The notes beneath the pieces were generated by a model. The model was given only the letters and a program-made list of their open reading frames with translations, had not been told where the DNA came from and ran no database searches. Position numbers and translations under genes: made by a program. From Dioscorea cayenensis subsp. rotundata (lineage: Eukaryota > Streptophyta > Magnoliopsida > Dioscoreales > Dioscoreaceae), in the NCBI RefSeq assembly GCF_009730915.1, contig NC_052476.1:558001-622000 (forward strand): a stretch of 64,000 nt of DNA, written 5' to 3'. Every line of letters starts with the position of its first letter. Position 1 is the stretch's first letter. Shown here in pieces: positions 1-10,649 of this stretch.

Positions 1-118
1 AAATGATAAATTTAATATTTAAAATTTTAGTTTTATTATATACTATCATTTATTAATGATTTTTTAAAAAATATAAAGTATTAAAAAAAATCTACTATAG
101 GGTTACATTGGGACTCAA

Positions 119-158
<40 letters not shown>

Positions 159-1040
159 CAATCCCTTCGTCTCTCTCAGCCCATGCCCTTTCTTGTTTCC
201 GTGAGTTCATCTGTCATCCACTATGTGGTGTTCTCCGAGCATCCGCTCCCTCAGCCGCCCTCTCTTTTCTCCTTAGTTTCTCCTCTCTCGTCTTCTTCAT
301 ACCTTTAATATTTTCAACCTGTTAATCTGGCCCGGTCAACCAATTTCCGGATCAACCGGTCACCCGGTTTTTGGCCAGTTTGCTTCACAGGCGAGTCAAT
401 GGGTGTAACCGGACCGGTCTCATGGTTGGTTCCCGATTTTTTCGATTGAACCGATCGGGCCGATCTGGGTTTAACAACATTGCTCAACATAGAGCTCAAG
501 TAGGTAGTACGCCATTACAATCAAATACAATGACTTAACAAAAGTACCCAGATTTTATAATTTCAAATGTACTCAATAAATCTACACACACAAATATATA
601 TATATATATTAATTGGGTCAGGTTCCCACGGGGCGAGGAGGGCATTCCCCGCCCCGTCCCCGTTTAAAAATGGGGACGAATTTTCCCCCACCCCCGCCCC
701 AACTGGGGAGGGATTCGGGGAATCCCATTGCCGTCAGGTCGGGTCCGGTCCCTACAGAGATCGGGGATTCTCCGCCCCATGACCACCCCTACCATTACAG
801 TGTGGCGGGACAGTTACTGGTAATCAGCCGGGTCCATCGGTTCAGCTGAACCCATGAGAGAAAGGTGCTGATGTGGAGAAGGAAAGAAGGTATTTTTCCG
901 CGGGGGATCTAGGAGTGGCGTCAAGTTAATTAGAATGAGAGAAAGGTGCTTATGTGGTGATGTGGAGAAGGAAAGAAGGTATTTCTCTGTTCGGGGTGAT
1001 CGGGGGATCTAAGAGTGGTGTCAAGTTAACAAATTACAAA
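1..1040. repeat. Repeat-rich leader region, no gene
   Basis: An (AAT)n array lies at about 118-157. A stretch at about 320-480 is rich in CCGG, GGTCAACC and ACCGGTC words, like many degenerate plant transposon relics; a similar stretch occurs at about 6480-7120. At about 615-785 there is a very GC-rich block of CCCCG/GGGGA words. Two copies of a roughly 80-90 bp direct repeat follow (about 851-930 and 932-1029), sharing GAGAGAAAGGTGC, GGAGAAGGAAAGAAGG and GTGTCAAGTTAA-like words; the first part recurs at about 1850. I see no supported coding region. Confidence 0.6.
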
Positions 1041-1111
1041 ATCTAACCTATAGAATGATAATAAAATTGAATGGTCAACATGGAGAAAAAATTAACCCAT
1101 TTGCCTAACAT

Positions 1112-1475
1112 CTACATATACATAATTAATGTTAAATTTATGTGATTATATTTAACATCTATTCTCCAAACTTCTCTTATGGTGATGTTGATGATGTCTG
1201 AAGAATTCCAATAAAATCCATTTCTAATAGACTGAGCTAAATTTTCAGTTGTTTCAACTTGAGCGTGTGTCAATCTTTGTTTATCAATATCATCATCCTT
1301 ACAAATAATCTTCGGCGTGACCATTTAAACAGACGGTTCTTCAGGGATATTGGCGAGCTTTAAGAGCAACTCTAATGCTTTGATGACATCTTTCATATCT
1401 GATCTTGTTTTTGGCTTCTTACTCAAGCATTGGCACTTTAGCTGTCTGTTGAGCCACCTTGAGTGAGTATTATCT
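1112..1475 (-). pseudogene. Receptor-like cytoplasmic kinase C-terminal fragment, copy 1 (decayed)
   Basis: On the minus strand this stretch encodes a broken version of the C-terminal end of a plant receptor-like cytoplasmic kinase (RLCK-VII/PBL type). The pattern QCLSKKPKTRSDMKDV followed by a LELLLKLA-like segment corresponds to the last kinase subdomain, with the conserved Arg in CLxxxPxxRPxM. It is cut off at the upstream end and has in-frame stops. It aligns over its whole length with the better preserved copy at 5258-5603, and both copies stop at the same point (the reverse complement of GAGTGAGTATT), so they are duplicates of one already truncated fragment. No kinase catalytic residues are present. 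Confidence 0.6.
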
Positions 1476-1888
1476 ATCAATGCTAAGGTCTATTATTCGA
1501 TATAGTTTTCAAACACCTGTTATGTATGACCATGTCTAATCCACAAGTTTTGTTCTCATAGATAACGATTATTGTCCAGTGATCTCCTTCATGTTAGAAG
1601 CTCTAGCAATACTACTCCATAGCTTTATACATTTCTCTTAGCAGGGATATACCGGGTAAAAAATATATATATTTTTATAATAGTTTTCAAAATATATTTT
1701 ATAATTAATCAAAATAATATTGTGCGATTTTGATTACTTAGCTACTATTTAAAACATTGAAATTGATTACTTAGCGAGTTTAGACGAACCAGTTTCAGGC
1801 TGGGCCAAACCAAAAATCGGCCATGTCCCTCTCTTGGACCCACCTTAGAATGAGAGAAAGGTGCATGTGGAGAAGCAAGGTTCTTCAC

Positions 1889-2124
1889 TTCTTCCCCTGT
1901 GGGCCTCACTACTCAGAGTTATGAAAGTAGAGGCCCCACAGAGGTCGGGCAGTGACTGGGAAAAATAGGAGACCTCCTTATATTTCCCCTTTGATGACCT
2001 CGAATAAAAATGTTAAGTTTTGTGTTCTACTTGGTTGAGACCTCCTATTTTTCCCAGTCACTGCCAGACCTCTGTGGGGCCTCTACTTTCATAACTCTGA
2101 GTAGTGAGGCCCACAGGGGAAGAA
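1889..2124. repeat. 83-bp near-perfect inverted repeat (long hairpin)
   Basis: The left arm 1889-1971 and right arm 2042-2124 are reverse complements over 83 bases with one mismatch that I can find, separated by a 70-base AT-rich loop. The arms are GC-balanced and unlike the AT-rich surroundings. The right arm ends about 45 bases before a TATA box (about 2168-2177) that precedes the small gene at 2291. It could be a foldback element, a young MIRNA-like or siRNA-producing hairpin, or an inverted duplication. Nothing in it codes for protein. Confidence 0.9.
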
Positions 2125-2167
2125 CCTTTTTTTCCAAACTGGTTCTAGTGTATCCCACTCGATTTCG

Positions 2168-2177
2168 ATATATAAAT
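2168..2177 (+). promoter_or_regulatory. TATA box of the small membrane-protein gene at 2291
   Basis: TATATAAAT lies about 115 bases upstream of the ATG at 2291, a normal spacing for a plant TATA box plus 5' leader. Confidence 0.5.
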
Positions 2178-2290
2178 ACACCCACTTTCTCCTTCTTCCT
2201 CACATCCTTTGCTCCGTCCCTAACCCCTGCATTTGAGAACTATATATATATATATATAGTCCCGAGATAATATAGTCCAAAACAAATCCT

Positions 2291-2716
2291 ATGGGTTCGG
2301 CACAACAACCATCACCAGCTGTTGACATCGTGGAGGTGCCAATATTGCAGGCCGGTGATCATTCCAGTACCAGTACCAGTACCGGTGCCGGTGCTGTGCA
2401 AATACCCACCCTTTCACCGGAGGCGGCCATGACTTTCGTAGCGCAGTTGGCGCTCTCGGTGACAACAAAAACGCTGGGCTCTGTCGAGCCAAGCACTGTC
2501 AAAAGCCCTCTTTTTAAAGTCTATACCGTTGTTAATCTCATCACGTTCATTTTTGATTTCATCCTTATTTCTTATTTTGCATTAACTTTGTTTTGCTCCG
2601 AGGTGACAGTACCCACCCCACAGCGTATGGCCGTCGTCAAAGCCTTAGTGATTGCTGTCTTACTGCTTTCCTTCATTACCTTCATCCTTGGCTCTTCCAT
2701 TCTGCTCTCCATTTGA
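2291..2716 (+). CDS. Small two-helix membrane protein, paralogue A
   Basis: This is a single-exon, 141-residue protein that I cannot assign to a named family. Residues 1-60 are hydrophilic and variable, with a Ser/Thr/Gly-rich stretch encoded by a GTACCA-type repeat. Two hydrophobic segments follow, about residues 78-98 (starting NLITFIF) and 115-141 (ending GSSILLSI at the C-terminus), joined by a short polar link with PTPQRM. The ATG at 2291 is chosen because a TATA box lies about 115 bases upstream and the same start is kept in the paralogue at 11271-11672. The two share SPLFK/GPLFK, the YTV-NL start of helix 1, a QRM-VVK link and GSSILL at the C-terminus, while the N-termini have diverged. 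Retention of an open frame in both copies suggests real genes. Location and function are unknown; a small integral membrane protein is the inference. Confidence 0.7.
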   Translation: MGSAQQPSPAVDIVEVPILQAGDHSSTSTSTGAGAVQIPTLSPEAAMTFVAQLALSVTTKTLGSVEPSTVKSPLFKVYTVVNLITFIFDFILISYFALTLFCSEVTVPTPQRMAVVKALVIAVLLLSFITFILGSSILLSI

Positions 2717-5100
2717 ACACGGTCGGTCAACTACGATGGATTTATATATATGCACTATATCTTATCTATATATTATCTGTTGTTACTAGCTCATTATGAA
2801 TTTTAATTATTGGCTTGTTTTGCTTATATATATATATATATATATATGGATATGCATGTAGTACTCTTATCTATTATCGGTCTGTTGTTCTGCCTAGGTG
2901 ATGTTTTGCTTAATGATATGAAATTTACTTGAGTAATTTTATTACCGTGATGCAGTAATAATTAATGTTATTATATATATCAAAGAGTTTGACTTTGATA
3001 TTTTTATGAATAAATTAAATGTTATATTTAGGAGTTTGCATGAATTGATATGTAACTATGTATACACTTCCTTCTTGATGGGAGAAGAAAGGTTTAAGAG
3101 ACATGCTTTTTTAATAAATTAATATAAATGAATTAGATAACAATAAATTTATATAAATATCTACCAAAGGTTTATATATTTTTCATGAAAAATAAAAATT
3201 CACTTATTACGATACATGTTTCATCACTTTTTGTATTGATCACATTGCAGCATATTAACTTGTTTGACATTTTAGTAATAATTAACTTTGTTTTACTATA
3301 ATTAACATTAGCATCTAAATAAAAAATAAAACAAAAAATAATAATCAAGAGATACGGCTCCCAAAGTCAAAATGAGTCCCCACCTTAGCTAGTGGTCCCT
3401 CTTTTATTATTAAATCATTATTTAAAAATATTACTACCAAATAAAATTAAAATTCTATGTAAGGTTAAAGATAGATTACAGATAAAATTCCACTAAACAG
3501 AATTGTAAAATCTGTTTGAATAAAAATATGTGAAATACTATAGTAAACAAATGGTTATGTGGGAGCAAAATCCTACAAAGAACTAACATGACTGGAAAAT
3601 AAGTGTACATAGAGAAAATGATATTAAAGAGATATGAAGAGAAAAGAAATTTATTGTTGTCTGTTTTCACTACCGGTCAAGTTTTTACTTCTTCTGTTAT
3701 TTTTTTGTTGTCTTGTTGTTTGTTTTGACAGCTATTTTAATAAAATTATGATGTATTTATTTTTTAAAAAAATTATTATTTAGTTTATTTGGTTTGTAGC
3801 CTAACGATACCTCGGAGCACGCATATATATATATATATATATATACTAGTTGCGAGTAATTGAGTACTATTCATAGATCTTTAAAAAAATTCAATGGTTT
3901 AGAAATTAATATTTCTTTAATACCCTAAAAAATAAAACTATTTTCATCCATTACATCTAAATAAAAATAAATATTTTAAAAGTAATTTATGAATTTAAAT
4001 ATAAAATTATTTTTTATTATTAAATTTTTTTAAATTTATACGATTTATAATATATTTTTCAATAAAACAATATAAAATTAAATAAATTGGAAATAATTTT
4101 AAAAAAGTTAATTGTACTTTCAACTAGGCTAGTAATATTGAGTTTTTATACTTATAAATCTTTTTAGATACTACCCTTATAATAAAAGAGATGGTATCTT
4201 ATTTCATTCTCCAATTAAACTTATTAGGAGACATGTTTGACTAGTGTTCTTATTTGTATTTGATCACACTATATATTGCATAACATTTAAGTAATGATTG
4301 ACTTTATGTAATCAATTTAATAAGCATTACATAATTGATTGAAAAATCAAGGCTGAAGAATAACAAGTAGAAAACACTCAACATGTCCTCTCCTTTCTAC
4401 TTTTTATTGTTGCATTACATTACTGTTTGCACATCAAATAAAAACATCAAAATTAAATAAAAATGCAATAATACTGAGAGTTAAAATATGGTTACTCTTT
4501 TATGAAATATTATTTTTTAAAAGTTATTTTTTATAAATTTTATTCATGAGTACATCAAGGAGAATTTTTTTTTTTAAAAAAAAAAAAGTCAGGAACGAAG
4601 AAGAAGAAAAGTAAAGCATGGAGATAGCACTTGGGCCGGTAATAGTTGGGAAATACAATTTTTTCACATAGAAATATTTCTATTTAAGAATATTATTATC
4701 CAAGTTTGCTCCAATTTGAAATGCAAAAAGAATGGGTTTGTTTTATATACTTGGGCCGGTGGACCAGACAAAGCTCATAATTATAATTCAAGCCCAAAAT
4801 TCTTCTTATCATGGGGGGCGTCCAGCCCAAGGTTCATAATATGTTATTTTATACATTCACTATTCTTTGTTACACAGTTAATATATCTATTAGGCCTGGT
4901 CCAGCCCACAGAAGAAGCCCATGAACCTAATCAAGGCATTAACGAACCATAGACCATTCAAACAACATTCTTTGGATTGTTAATATGAAGTTCATCTTGA
5001 TTCATAATACAACCTTGATGATCTCAAAATAATATATTTTTTTTCAGATTAAACTCATTTACCAATTTTCAAAAATAAGAGACCACTGAACTACACTGTA
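2717..5100. other. AT-rich intergenic DNA
   Basis: No gene seen. It contains (TA)n arrays at about 2826-2847 and 3823-3844 and long A/T runs. Between about 4620 and 4950 are short GGGCC and AGCCCA words that look like a decayed promoter region or transposon end, without an open frame I can support. Confidence 0.5.
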
Positions 5101-5257
5101 ACAAAATACAATTACAAATCACAAATCACAAAATCTAGCCTATAGAATGATCACAAAATTGAATGATCAACATGGAGGAGAAATTAACTCATTAGTCTTT
5201 CTCTTTATGTATATATATACACACACACAATTAATATTAAATCCATTTGATCAACAT

Positions 5258-5603
5258 CTAATTCTCCAAACTTCTCTTGTGATGATGTTGATGATGTTTT
5301 GGAGAATTCCAATGAAGTCCATTAGTAATAGACTGAGCCGAATTTTTCGGCAACTTCAACTTGTGCATGTGTCTATGGTGCTCTTTTTGCTCTTCTTTTT
5401 TATGATTATCATCATCCTTACAGATGATCTCCGGTGCGGCTGTGTAAACAAACGGTCCGGCCGGGACATCGGCAAGCTTTAAGAGTGGCTCTAATGCTTC
5501 GACGACGTCCTTCATATCCGGCCTTGTTTTTGGTTTCCTACTCAAACATTGGTAAGCCACTTCAGCTGCCTTTTGAGCCCCCTTGAGTGAGTATTGCCTT
5601 TTG
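5258..5603 (-). pseudogene. Receptor-like cytoplasmic kinase C-terminal fragment, copy 2 (open frame)
   Basis: The minus strand reads from a YSLKGAQKAAEVAYQC-like start through CLSRKPKTRPDM and VVEALEPLLKLAD to a His/Lys-rich tail ending at a stop near 5258. This is the last part of a plant RLCK-VII/PBL kinase domain (subdomain XI) and its C-terminal tail. The ATP-binding and catalytic parts are absent, and the frame starts abruptly at about 5603. About 480 bases here (about 5115-5600) are a direct repeat of about 1040-1480; that copy has collected stops while this one stays open. It is either a gene fragment moved by a transposon or the last exon of a gene whose other exons have been lost. 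A full kinase is ruled out within this window. Confidence 0.65.
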
Positions 5604-5771
5604 GAGATTTCAAATTAGTAATCTGAATTTTTTCTATCATGAAATCGATCTTAAGTAGTGGGTTCTACTACTAAGTTGTTTTGTTCTATTTCACTTGTTG
5701 TAGTTTATCTGTTTTTGTTTAGGCCTTTTGTATAAATAAATAGCTTCTCTGTTTGAGAGGTTCTTAAAAAA

Positions 5772-5809
<38 letters not shown>

Positions 5810-8250
5810 CTTTGCAGTGAGATAAAAACTATCGGGGTGACCTGGAAAAAGATCTCATTGTGATTGTTTCAATATGAACCATGAGTGAAGTTTATGATTT
5901 TTTTTTTTTTTTAAAAAACTTTTCTAAAAAAGCATATCTTTTTGGTAACGGTGGAATGATTTGTCTTTAAAAAAAAATAAAAATAAAACATTGCACAACG
6001 TCATGAATTCTATTTTATAATAATTTATAATGAAATAAATAATATTATTGGTGCAAATAGTCTTATTTCTAATTATCTAATATTATGATATTATAATTGA
6101 TCATTGTAATAAATGAAACATCAACCATTGGATAGTTAAATGGTATGACACCAAAGTATAAAGGGAAAGATCAAGAGTTCAAAATTCAAATCCCTTTCCC
6201 GATAATATTGTTCTCCGCAAACACTACGCCTATTATTAAAAATATATATTTATATATAATCAATGAAACAATTAGTTTTGCGTTTACATTAACAACCCCA
6301 GCAGCATCAACAGTAATAATAGTAATAATAATATCTTCGTAATATAATAAAGATAGAAATAAATGACGCAAGACAAAACATCATGGTGAACTTCACCAAT
6401 TTTCATACCATGCCATGGGGATGGGGTGTTATGCAATTAACTTTTTCTCCTACTTACTTATATACATGATTTAAAAAACGGACTAGACTGGCTAGTTCAA
6501 TCAGGATCAGGGTGTCAATCCGATTCTTTCATTGAACCATGATTGAATTGGGGGTGAATCGATTAGACCGAATCAATTAATTCCCAACCAATAACGCATC
6601 CATTCTTAATCTCAAGAATATTTTGAGGTTGATTCCAACAAATCATTTCTAATCTTGGATCATACCAATTGGAATTTTCTCATCAAAACTCTCAAAAAGT
6701 AAGAGAACATGTATATATATATATATATTTGAAAAGTTGCATAAATCACAAGCATTAAAAAGAAAAAAAAGTACAAAGTAAGAGAATATATATATATATA
6801 TAAACATGCTGGCATGTTTTGATTACTTCAGTGGTGAGTATGTGTGGAATTATATTGTGGCTGTGAGTTAATAAAAGTTTTAGACCTTCCACCTTATATT
6901 ATGTGTAATTATAAAATTATGATGTTGTTTTTTAAATTCATTGACATTTTTTTATGCCATATATATAAATATATATTTCTTATTTCTTTTCTTATTTTTT
7001 TATTGGTTTATTTTTAATTTTTTGAAAATTTATTTATTTTAAAAATAAAAAATTCATTAAACTGACCGGTTGAATCATAACCTAGTCACTCAACTGGTCT
7101 AGTGACCGGTTCAGTTTTTAAGACCTTGCTTTTATATATATATATATATATGAGATTTTTTAATTAAAAAAAATGGTGTGTTTAATATGATATGTTTATT
7201 TCATATTTTTAATAAAAGTGAAATATGTGACACGGCTGCAGATAAACTATTTAATTTAATTAAAGATAGAAAAACACATACACGAAATGAGCCACAAGAA
7301 TTTGTACTGAAGACTGATAAAACGTTCAATAAAAAAAGAAGATCAATAGTTTTAATTAGGGAAAATTATTTATTAGTTCATACATTTTTTTGTTTATTCT
7401 AATAAGTTTTTCTGACAAAATATTATCTTTTGCAGTCCCTATATTTTACAACCAGTTTTATTTCATCCCTCTCATCATATTTGGAAGTTCAAATTCTGTT
7501 CGACAAGGCACAAATTTGAATAGGTTTGTTAAATAGTAAAAAAAATACACAAAAAATCAAAGAACAAAACTAATTGAAAGTGATGTTAGAATAGTAAAAC
7601 TGAAGTACCAAAACTAAAAAGCAAAATTAAAAATTAAACATGATATAAGAATAATAAAACCGAGGTTATATAGCCGTTGGACTTAAAAGTATTTTTTTTA
7701 AAAAAAAAAATGAGACTTTCAAGGAATTTGAAAAAATTAAAGATTTTTTTAGCCTAATGATAAAGTTGTTTAGATTTTTTTGACCAATTTCACTTTTTAC
7801 TTATGTTATATGACATGAGTAATGCTACTGTGTTAAATAATTATATAAGTTTTCAAAAAAAATTATTATATAAAATTAAGATTGATGAAGTTCACTTTTC
7901 TATTTTTTAAAATGACAATTATTTTTATTATTTAAATGATGAATTAGCAAAACATTTTTTTTTCCAAGAAGATATTAACAATTTTTGAATTGTGGGTTGG
8001 AATAACTTATCCATATCTTCTAATAAAATAATATAAAATTAAATTAAATTGGAAAAAATTTCAAGTGATTTTCTAATTAGCTCGGTAAGAATAAATTTTA
8101 CAAATACCTATAAATGTTTTACATATAATATTTTTTTAAAAGACGCATGGTTCGTCAGTGTTTTTATTTGTATTTGATCACACCATACAACTACGTATGC
8201 ATGTACACAAATATATATACATATATATATATATATATGTAGACACATAC
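5604..8250. other. AT-rich intergenic DNA with repeat relics
   Basis: No gene seen. It holds an (AAT)n array at about 5777-5809, a SINE-like copy at about 6126-6235, a CCGGTT/GGTTCAA-rich transposon relic at about 6480-7120 and several (TA)n arrays. I looked here on the minus strand for later exons of the glutamate decarboxylase gene whose first exon lies at 8336-8251 and found none. Confidence 0.5.
6126..6235 (+). repeat. SINE-like element, copy 1
   Basis: A box-A-like GGATAGTTAAATGGTATGAC (about 6130-6149) is followed about 45 bases later by a box-B-like GTTCAAAATTCAAATCC, the arrangement of a tRNA-derived RNA polymerase III promoter. The first 40 bases match the minus-strand copy ending near 10190 (GGATAGCCCAATGGTATGAC). 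I infer a short tRNA-derived retroposon family; no target duplication was identified. Confidence 0.4.
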
Positions 8251-8336
8251 CTTGGAAGAGATGAACGAACATATCTCGAGGCAAAGGTCGAGTGGACTGA
8301 CACGTCGGGTTCGGACGTTGTTTTGGATAGCACCAT
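8251..8336 (-). pseudogene. GAD: Orphan first exon of glutamate decarboxylase
   Basis: Read on the minus strand from the ATG at 8336, this 86-base exon encodes 28 residues beginning MVLSKT and including [17 protein letters not shown], the well-conserved N-terminus of plant glutamate decarboxylase, a PLP enzyme making GABA from glutamate in the cytosol. It ends in a good donor (CCAAG followed by GTATGT) at 8251/8250. A TATA box (TATATAAA, plus coordinates about 8416-8423) lies about 80 bases upstream. The next exon should begin with a FKMPE-like sequence, but I find no trace of it down to about 5600; the DNA there is AT-rich repeat. So promoter, leader, exon 1 and donor look intact while the catalytic domain is missing. 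A very large first intron running out of the window to the left is the alternative. Confidence 0.7.
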
Positions 8337-8415
8337 AGCTAAAATTAGCTAATATAAAATGAAGAAGATGAAGATGAATGGTGTGTTTGAGGAGTAGGTT
8401 TGGGTCTTATCAGTG

Positions 8416-8423
8416 TTTATATA
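8416..8423 (-). promoter_or_regulatory. TATA box upstream of the GAD exon
   Basis: TATATAAA on the minus strand, about 80 bases before the ATG of the glutamate decarboxylase exon. The intervening leader is CT/TTC-rich, as plant 5' leaders often are. Confidence 0.5.
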
Positions 8424-9352
8424 TGGGAGGAGTTGGCTAATAATTAATGACATATATATATATATATACACACACATACATAAGAAAGACTTTGTTTAGA
8501 GGTTGGAGTCTTGGGAGGGTAGCTAGGAATCTTCTTGTTTTCTTTATTTTATTAGTAGAACTTGGAGTTAGCACGGACTGGAAGGGAATACGTACACATA
8601 ATGTTTAGTTGAAATAAATCTGTAATTTATCCATATATATTTAAAAAAAAAATACGTACACATATATAAGAAGAGGTACACTTAAGTTTGTTTCTCCATG
8701 TTGCTGATTTGTTCTTTTCTTGATGTAGATATCGGAGCACATCATGTTTAGTTTTATTGAAAGTATATACATGACGAGGTGAATTGTCAAATGTGCACCG
8801 GCCAAATTCCATTGAAAATAATTTTTAATTAACACATTATTAATTACAAATGTTTGAGAAAAACCAAATAAATAAATTAACATGCAAGCAAGCTCTGAAG
8901 TGAGTTCCATCGAGAACTCCAGTCAGTCAAAGAAAGCTAGATCCAGTCTTCCAGCTATAATCTCTCTCTCTCTCTATGTGGGCCTCTGTCCTTCCGTATG
9001 CCTACTAGTATTGTTTGTTTTTGTTTTTGACTTTTTTCTCAGAAAAATCAAAGGATCAACTTATTTGCTTGACTGTAGTTAAAAAGTCTCCCCTATCAAT
9101 TATAAACATAAAAACAAAACCTGCACGGAAGTTTATTTTATTTTTCCACGATGAATTATTTTTTGCTACAAACTTTTTCATTGAGTAAATTAAATATTTA
9201 TATATATACATATACATAAAATAAAATAGACAAGTCATTACTATTTACATTATTAATCATATATACGGAGGGATTCATACATTCGGTTCTTGCATTGAAC
9301 TCATATATTTTATCATTGGGTTATATTAATATTAGTGTTATTTTTTAAAATT

Positions 9353-9388
<36 letters not shown>

Positions 9389-9600
9389 CATGTTTTTAAC
9401 TTTTTTTTTTTAATTATATTTGTCTTAAAATTATTTATTTTATTTTTTTTAAGTTAGGATGGTTGGAAAAGTTAGGAGGGTCGGAAGAAAGAAAAATAAA
9501 GAGGTATGAAAGTGACCTGGTGGATGTAATAAAGAAAAAAAATTTCAAATCCACCGAGACACGTGTAAGAATCCTATTATTCGATAAAGTCGGCGAACTC
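8424..9600. other. AT-rich intergenic DNA
   Basis: No gene seen. (TA)n arrays occur at about 8453-8468 and 9356-9386. A G-box ACACGTGT lies at about 9560-9567, about 70 bases before the TATA box at 9631. Confidence 0.45.
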
Positions 9601-9630
9601 TCAAGAGCCGTTGATCATCTCTGGCTGCAA

Positions 9631-9815
9631 CTATAAATACCCCCACCCCTTCTGCATTAGCCGGCAACATCATCGAGCTTTGGTAACATTAGCCAGTAAT
9701 ATTATCGACCTCCGGTAACAGTAGCCGGCAACATCATCGAGCTCCGGTAACATTAGCCAGCAACATCATCGAGCTCCGGTAACATTAGCCGGAAGCATCA
9801 TCGATCTTCAATAAA
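9631..9815 (+). repeat. TATA box followed by a 5 x 32-bp minisatellite
   Basis: CTATAAATAC at about 9630-9639 looks like a core promoter. Starting at 9656 are five direct repeats of exactly 32 bases (9656-9687, 9688-9719, 9720-9751, 9752-9783, 9784-9815), each of the form ATTAGCC-G-CAACATCATCGAGCTCCGGTAAC with a few changes; the last is the most diverged. The array sits where a 5' leader would be and ends at AAATAGAAG followed by GTATAT, a possible splice donor. No coding sequence follows that I recognise. It may be the promoter and leader of a lost gene or the U3/R region of a retroelement. Confidence 0.7.
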
Positions 9816-10019
9816 TAGAAGGTATATATTAATTCTTTGAAGGAGTTTTTCAGCTATTCGTTCATGCATGTTATTCGTTTCTTGATCTAAATGATTGTAT
9901 TGCACCTTTGTCTTGCTCTCCTTCATTTTAATTTTTTTTTTGTTTATAAACGTTACAAGTTGAACTCTCAACCGAGACTTAATGAATAATAGGCACAAAT
10001 GTCACTTTTTTTATGAATG

Positions 10020-10195
10020 GAAGCAGATCTGAAACCCGGGATGTACGAGTATATGTACAATATGAGAATAATATAGGAATCCCGGATGAATATGGTATGA
10101 ACAGACGATGGAGCAAACGATCACTGTGAGAAAAATTTGAACCTATGACCTCCCCTTACACTTTGATGTCATACCATTGGGCTATCCAATAACCG
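10020..10195 (-). repeat. SINE-like element, copy 2
   Basis: On the minus strand: box-A-like GGATAGCCCAATGGTATGAC (about 10189-10170), then box-B-like AGGTTCAAATTT (about 10145-10134), then a tail with GTTTGCTCCATCGTCTGTTC. The head matches the copy at 6126, and the tail matches the fragment at about 41609-41670. The spacing of about 30-35 bases between boxes fits a tRNA-derived SINE. Confidence 0.45.
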
Positions 10196-10320
10196 AGACT
10201 TAATTAGGAGAAGAACCTAAATATCAACTATTCCACTGATCAATGAAGAGGTGTTTTTTTTTATTAAGGGGAAAAAATAGAAAATCAGGGAATTTTTTTT
10301 AATTAAAAAAATCAGGGAAA

Positions 10321-10515
10321 CTTTTAAACACATATTATGCAAATTAAACATGCAGTTTTTTTTTTATTTTTTTAAAAAAGTTTATATATATTCCTTTCCC
10401 AAAATCAGACATAATTTAAACTTTTAAACACATTATGCAAATTAAACATGCAGTTTTTTTTTATTTTTTAAAAAAAGTTTATATATATTCCTTTCCCAAA
10501 ATCAGACATAATTTA
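10321..10515. repeat. 100-bp tandem duplication
   Basis: Unit 1 (10321-10420) and unit 2 (10421-10515) are almost identical, starting CTTTTAAACACAT and ending CCCAAAATCAGACATAATTTA; they differ by small indels in the T/A runs and one AT dinucleotide. The low divergence indicates a recent duplication. It is followed by a (TA)n array. Confidence 0.85.
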
Positions 10516-10649
10516 TATATATATATATATATATAAACAAAACAAGACAAAGTTTACCTTGATGACTTTTTGTTTTCAGCTGCCAGTTAGGCTTTGTATT
10601 CAGATCTTCAAGCTATAATTGGTTAACAGCACCGTTGTATTTGTTTTTG

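Noticed and set aside
108..308. Poly-Ile frame and the poly-Ser frame at 12415
   Set aside because: Both are simple translations of trinucleotide arrays with no conserved context.
9631..9815. Endogenous pararetrovirus promoter as the source of the TATA plus repeat
   Set aside because: No viral coding domain or tRNA-primer site was seen nearby, so there is no support beyond a TATA box.
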